From: Pseudomonas sp. GL-B-19
Lineage (GTDB): Bacteria; Pseudomonadota; Gammaproteobacteria; Pseudomonadales; Pseudomonadaceae
NCBI RefSeq assembly: GCF_019956415.1
Contig: NZ_JAHBDK010000019.1
Coordinates: forward strand, 1-64,000
DNA length: 64,000 nt
Direction of reading: 5' to 3'
Shown: piece by piece, positions 62,857 through 64,000 of the stretch
Layout of the letters: every line of letters starts with the position of its first letter
How positions within the stretch are numbered: position 1 is the first letter of the stretch
The notes under the pieces: generated by a model
Told to the model about the DNA's origin: nothing
Database searches by the model: none
The model's input: only the letters and a program-made list of their open reading frames with translations
Program-made: the position numbers and the translations under genes

Positions 62857-63596
62857 TGCGTGCTCTGACCTGGCAGGACAACTGGAAAACGATTGTCTCG
62901 AAACTGAGGCTGGTCAGCGATGTTGGCGATCAACAGGATTTGATTGATGATTTATCCAGATTTGACGTAACAACAGTGCTTGGATTCGTCAACGCGCACG
63001 CCATGAACCTGGTAGCAGCTAACAATCAATACTACGAGGCGTTGTCATCTGCTGACGTTTTACTGCGAGACGGCTCCGGCATGGCCATGCTGTTTCGTCG
63101 TCTTGGAATGGCGCCGGGGTTAAACATGAATGGCACGGATTTTATTCCCAAACTGTTGGCCGCGTTCAAAGGACGACGCGTGGCATTTTGGGGCACTGAA
63201 GAGGCTTTTCTAGCTAATGCGGCGAAACGAAGTGATGCGCTATTTGCGGTAAATGTAGTGTCTGCGCACCATGGTTTTGCGGAAGCGGATACCTATGTAA
63301 ACCTTGCCAGGCTCTGGCAGCCAGAATTGGTTGTGCTGGGAATGGGCATGCCCAAACAAGAGGTCGTAGCAACCAGGCTAGCCGCCAGCGGTGTGCCATG
63401 TCTGATTGTCTGCGGTGGGGCTATCCTCGACTTTCTGGGTGGCAAAGTTGATCGGGCGCCGAAATGGGTGCGTCGTCTCGGTTGTGAATGGGTGTTCAGG
63501 CTGATACAGGAGCCAAAACGATTATTCAGTCGCTATCTGGTTGGCAATCCGATGTTCTTGCTTCGCATGCTGATCTACAGAGGGGCAACTCCTTAG
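62856..63596 (+). CDS. WecG/TagA/CpsF-type glycosyltransferase (GT26)
   Basis: 246 residues. FVNAHAMNLVAANNQYYEALSSADVLLRDGSGMAML, GTDFIPKLLAAFKGRRVAFWG, LVVLGMGMPKQEVVA and VCGGAILDFLGGKVDRAPKWVRRLGCEWVFRLIQEPKRLFSRYL are diagnostic of GT26. The family adds the second sugar to lipid-linked GlcNAc-type carriers. Start ATG 62856 overlaps the upstream TGA; GTG 62853 is an alternative. Last gene of the block. Confidence 0.9.
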   Translation: MRALTWQDNWKTIVSKLRLVSDVGDQQDLIDDLSRFDVTTVLGFVNAHAMNLVAANNQYYEALSSADVLLRDGSGMAMLFRRLGMAPGLNMNGTDFIPKLLAAFKGRRVAFWGTEEAFLANAAKRSDALFAVNVVSAHHGFAEADTYVNLARLWQPELVVLGMGMPKQEVVATRLAASGVPCLIVCGGAILDFLGGKVDRAPKWVRRLGCEWVFRLIQEPKRLFSRYLVGNPMFLLRMLIYRGATP

Positions 63597-64000
63597 CGAG
63601 TGCTCTCACTTGCCCTTGGGGCACATTACCTTTTGGCCCACGATCGGCCGCAAAAATCGGGGCCATAAAAAAAACGCCGCTGGCGCCACAACGATCTTGC
63701 ATAACCCCAACTTGGCATCTTTACTCCATTGAGGATTACCGATCTGCTGGACATATTAGAAGCAATTTTGTCAGTTTGGTGACAGTCAGACAGTGTCAGA
63801 TAATCTTGGCCTTATTAAGATAGTTACGAATTTCTCGCAAGAAAAAACGTGGTGTAGCGTTAAGAGATGGCAGATCATACAAACGTGCCAGCAAAGGTGT
63901 ACTGCGGGTCTTAAGGGCGAGTCTGGCAATTCAGCTTTTGTTTCGAATGACTATCCTGTTGATTTTAAAGCTGAAATAAAATTCACTTAACTTGCGCCGT
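63597..64000. other. Intergenic end of window with an imperfect hairpin
   Basis: TGGCCCACGAT (63634-63644) pairs with ATCGGGGCCA (63656-63665), followed by TAAAAAAAA rather than a T-run, so it is not a canonical terminator. After it the DNA is AT-richer and holds no convincing gene; a promoter for a gene beyond the window is plausible. Confidence 0.35.

Overview
The window looks like a chromosome segment of a fluorescent-type Pseudomonas. Supporting signs are GC-rich coding DNA, paired REP sequences of the Pseudomonas type (core GCGAGCAGGCTCGC), an MnxG-type giant multicopper oxidase, paired MnxS-like sensor kinases with an MnxR-like activator, and a large exopolysaccharide locus. Species assignment is inference; no rRNA or tRNA gene was seen.

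Left part (1-23.2 kb). gspF/gspG-like genes lie on the minus strand. A lytic transglycosylase and a probable six-gene operon follow on the plus strand: mnxG, a beta-propeller protein, two SCO-type copper proteins, a cytochrome c/periplasmic-binding fusion and a parvulin foldase. Next is a second plus-strand operon: a lone receiver-domain regulator, a GspE ATPase, PilM/N/O/P-like assembly proteins, a secretin with a repeat tail, three pseudopilins and a truncated csgE. The whole reads as a manganese oxidase with its copper loading, folding and an atypical type II secretion machine.

Middle (23.2-36.9 kb). A palindromic REP-containing element follows csgE. Two curlin-like minus-strand genes are each frameshifted at a six-base homopolymer. 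Upstream of them are two paralogous secreted proteins of unknown function. Then come an MnxS1-like kinase, a second multicopper oxidase (McoA-like), an SCO-cytochrome c fusion, an MnxS2-like kinase and the sigma-54 activator MnxR. A palindrome CCCC-N6-GGGG recurs about 75-100 bp upstream of sigma-54 (-24/-12) promoter candidates at mnxG, the secretion operon, the second oxidase and the paralog pair. I propose these as one MnxR/sigma-54 regulon.

Right part (37-64 kb). A polysaccharide region. An AT-richer minus-strand block holds an acyltransferase, a glycosyltransferase and a GMC oxidoreductase with a tiny Tat partner; two of these genes carry long poly-G tracts. After it come a flippase, an O-antigen ligase/polymerase, a secreted glycoside hydrolase, galE, a tyrosine autokinase, a Wzz-type protein, an outer-membrane beta-barrel and a Wza-type export protein. 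An AT-rich, gene-poor stretch (53.1-55.1 kb) follows. The last block is glycosyltransferases, a serine-acetyltransferase-like enzyme, a DUF535 protein and a WecG/TagA-type transferase. An inverted, decayed copy of the flippase/ligase divergent pair lies at 56.2-56.9 kb.
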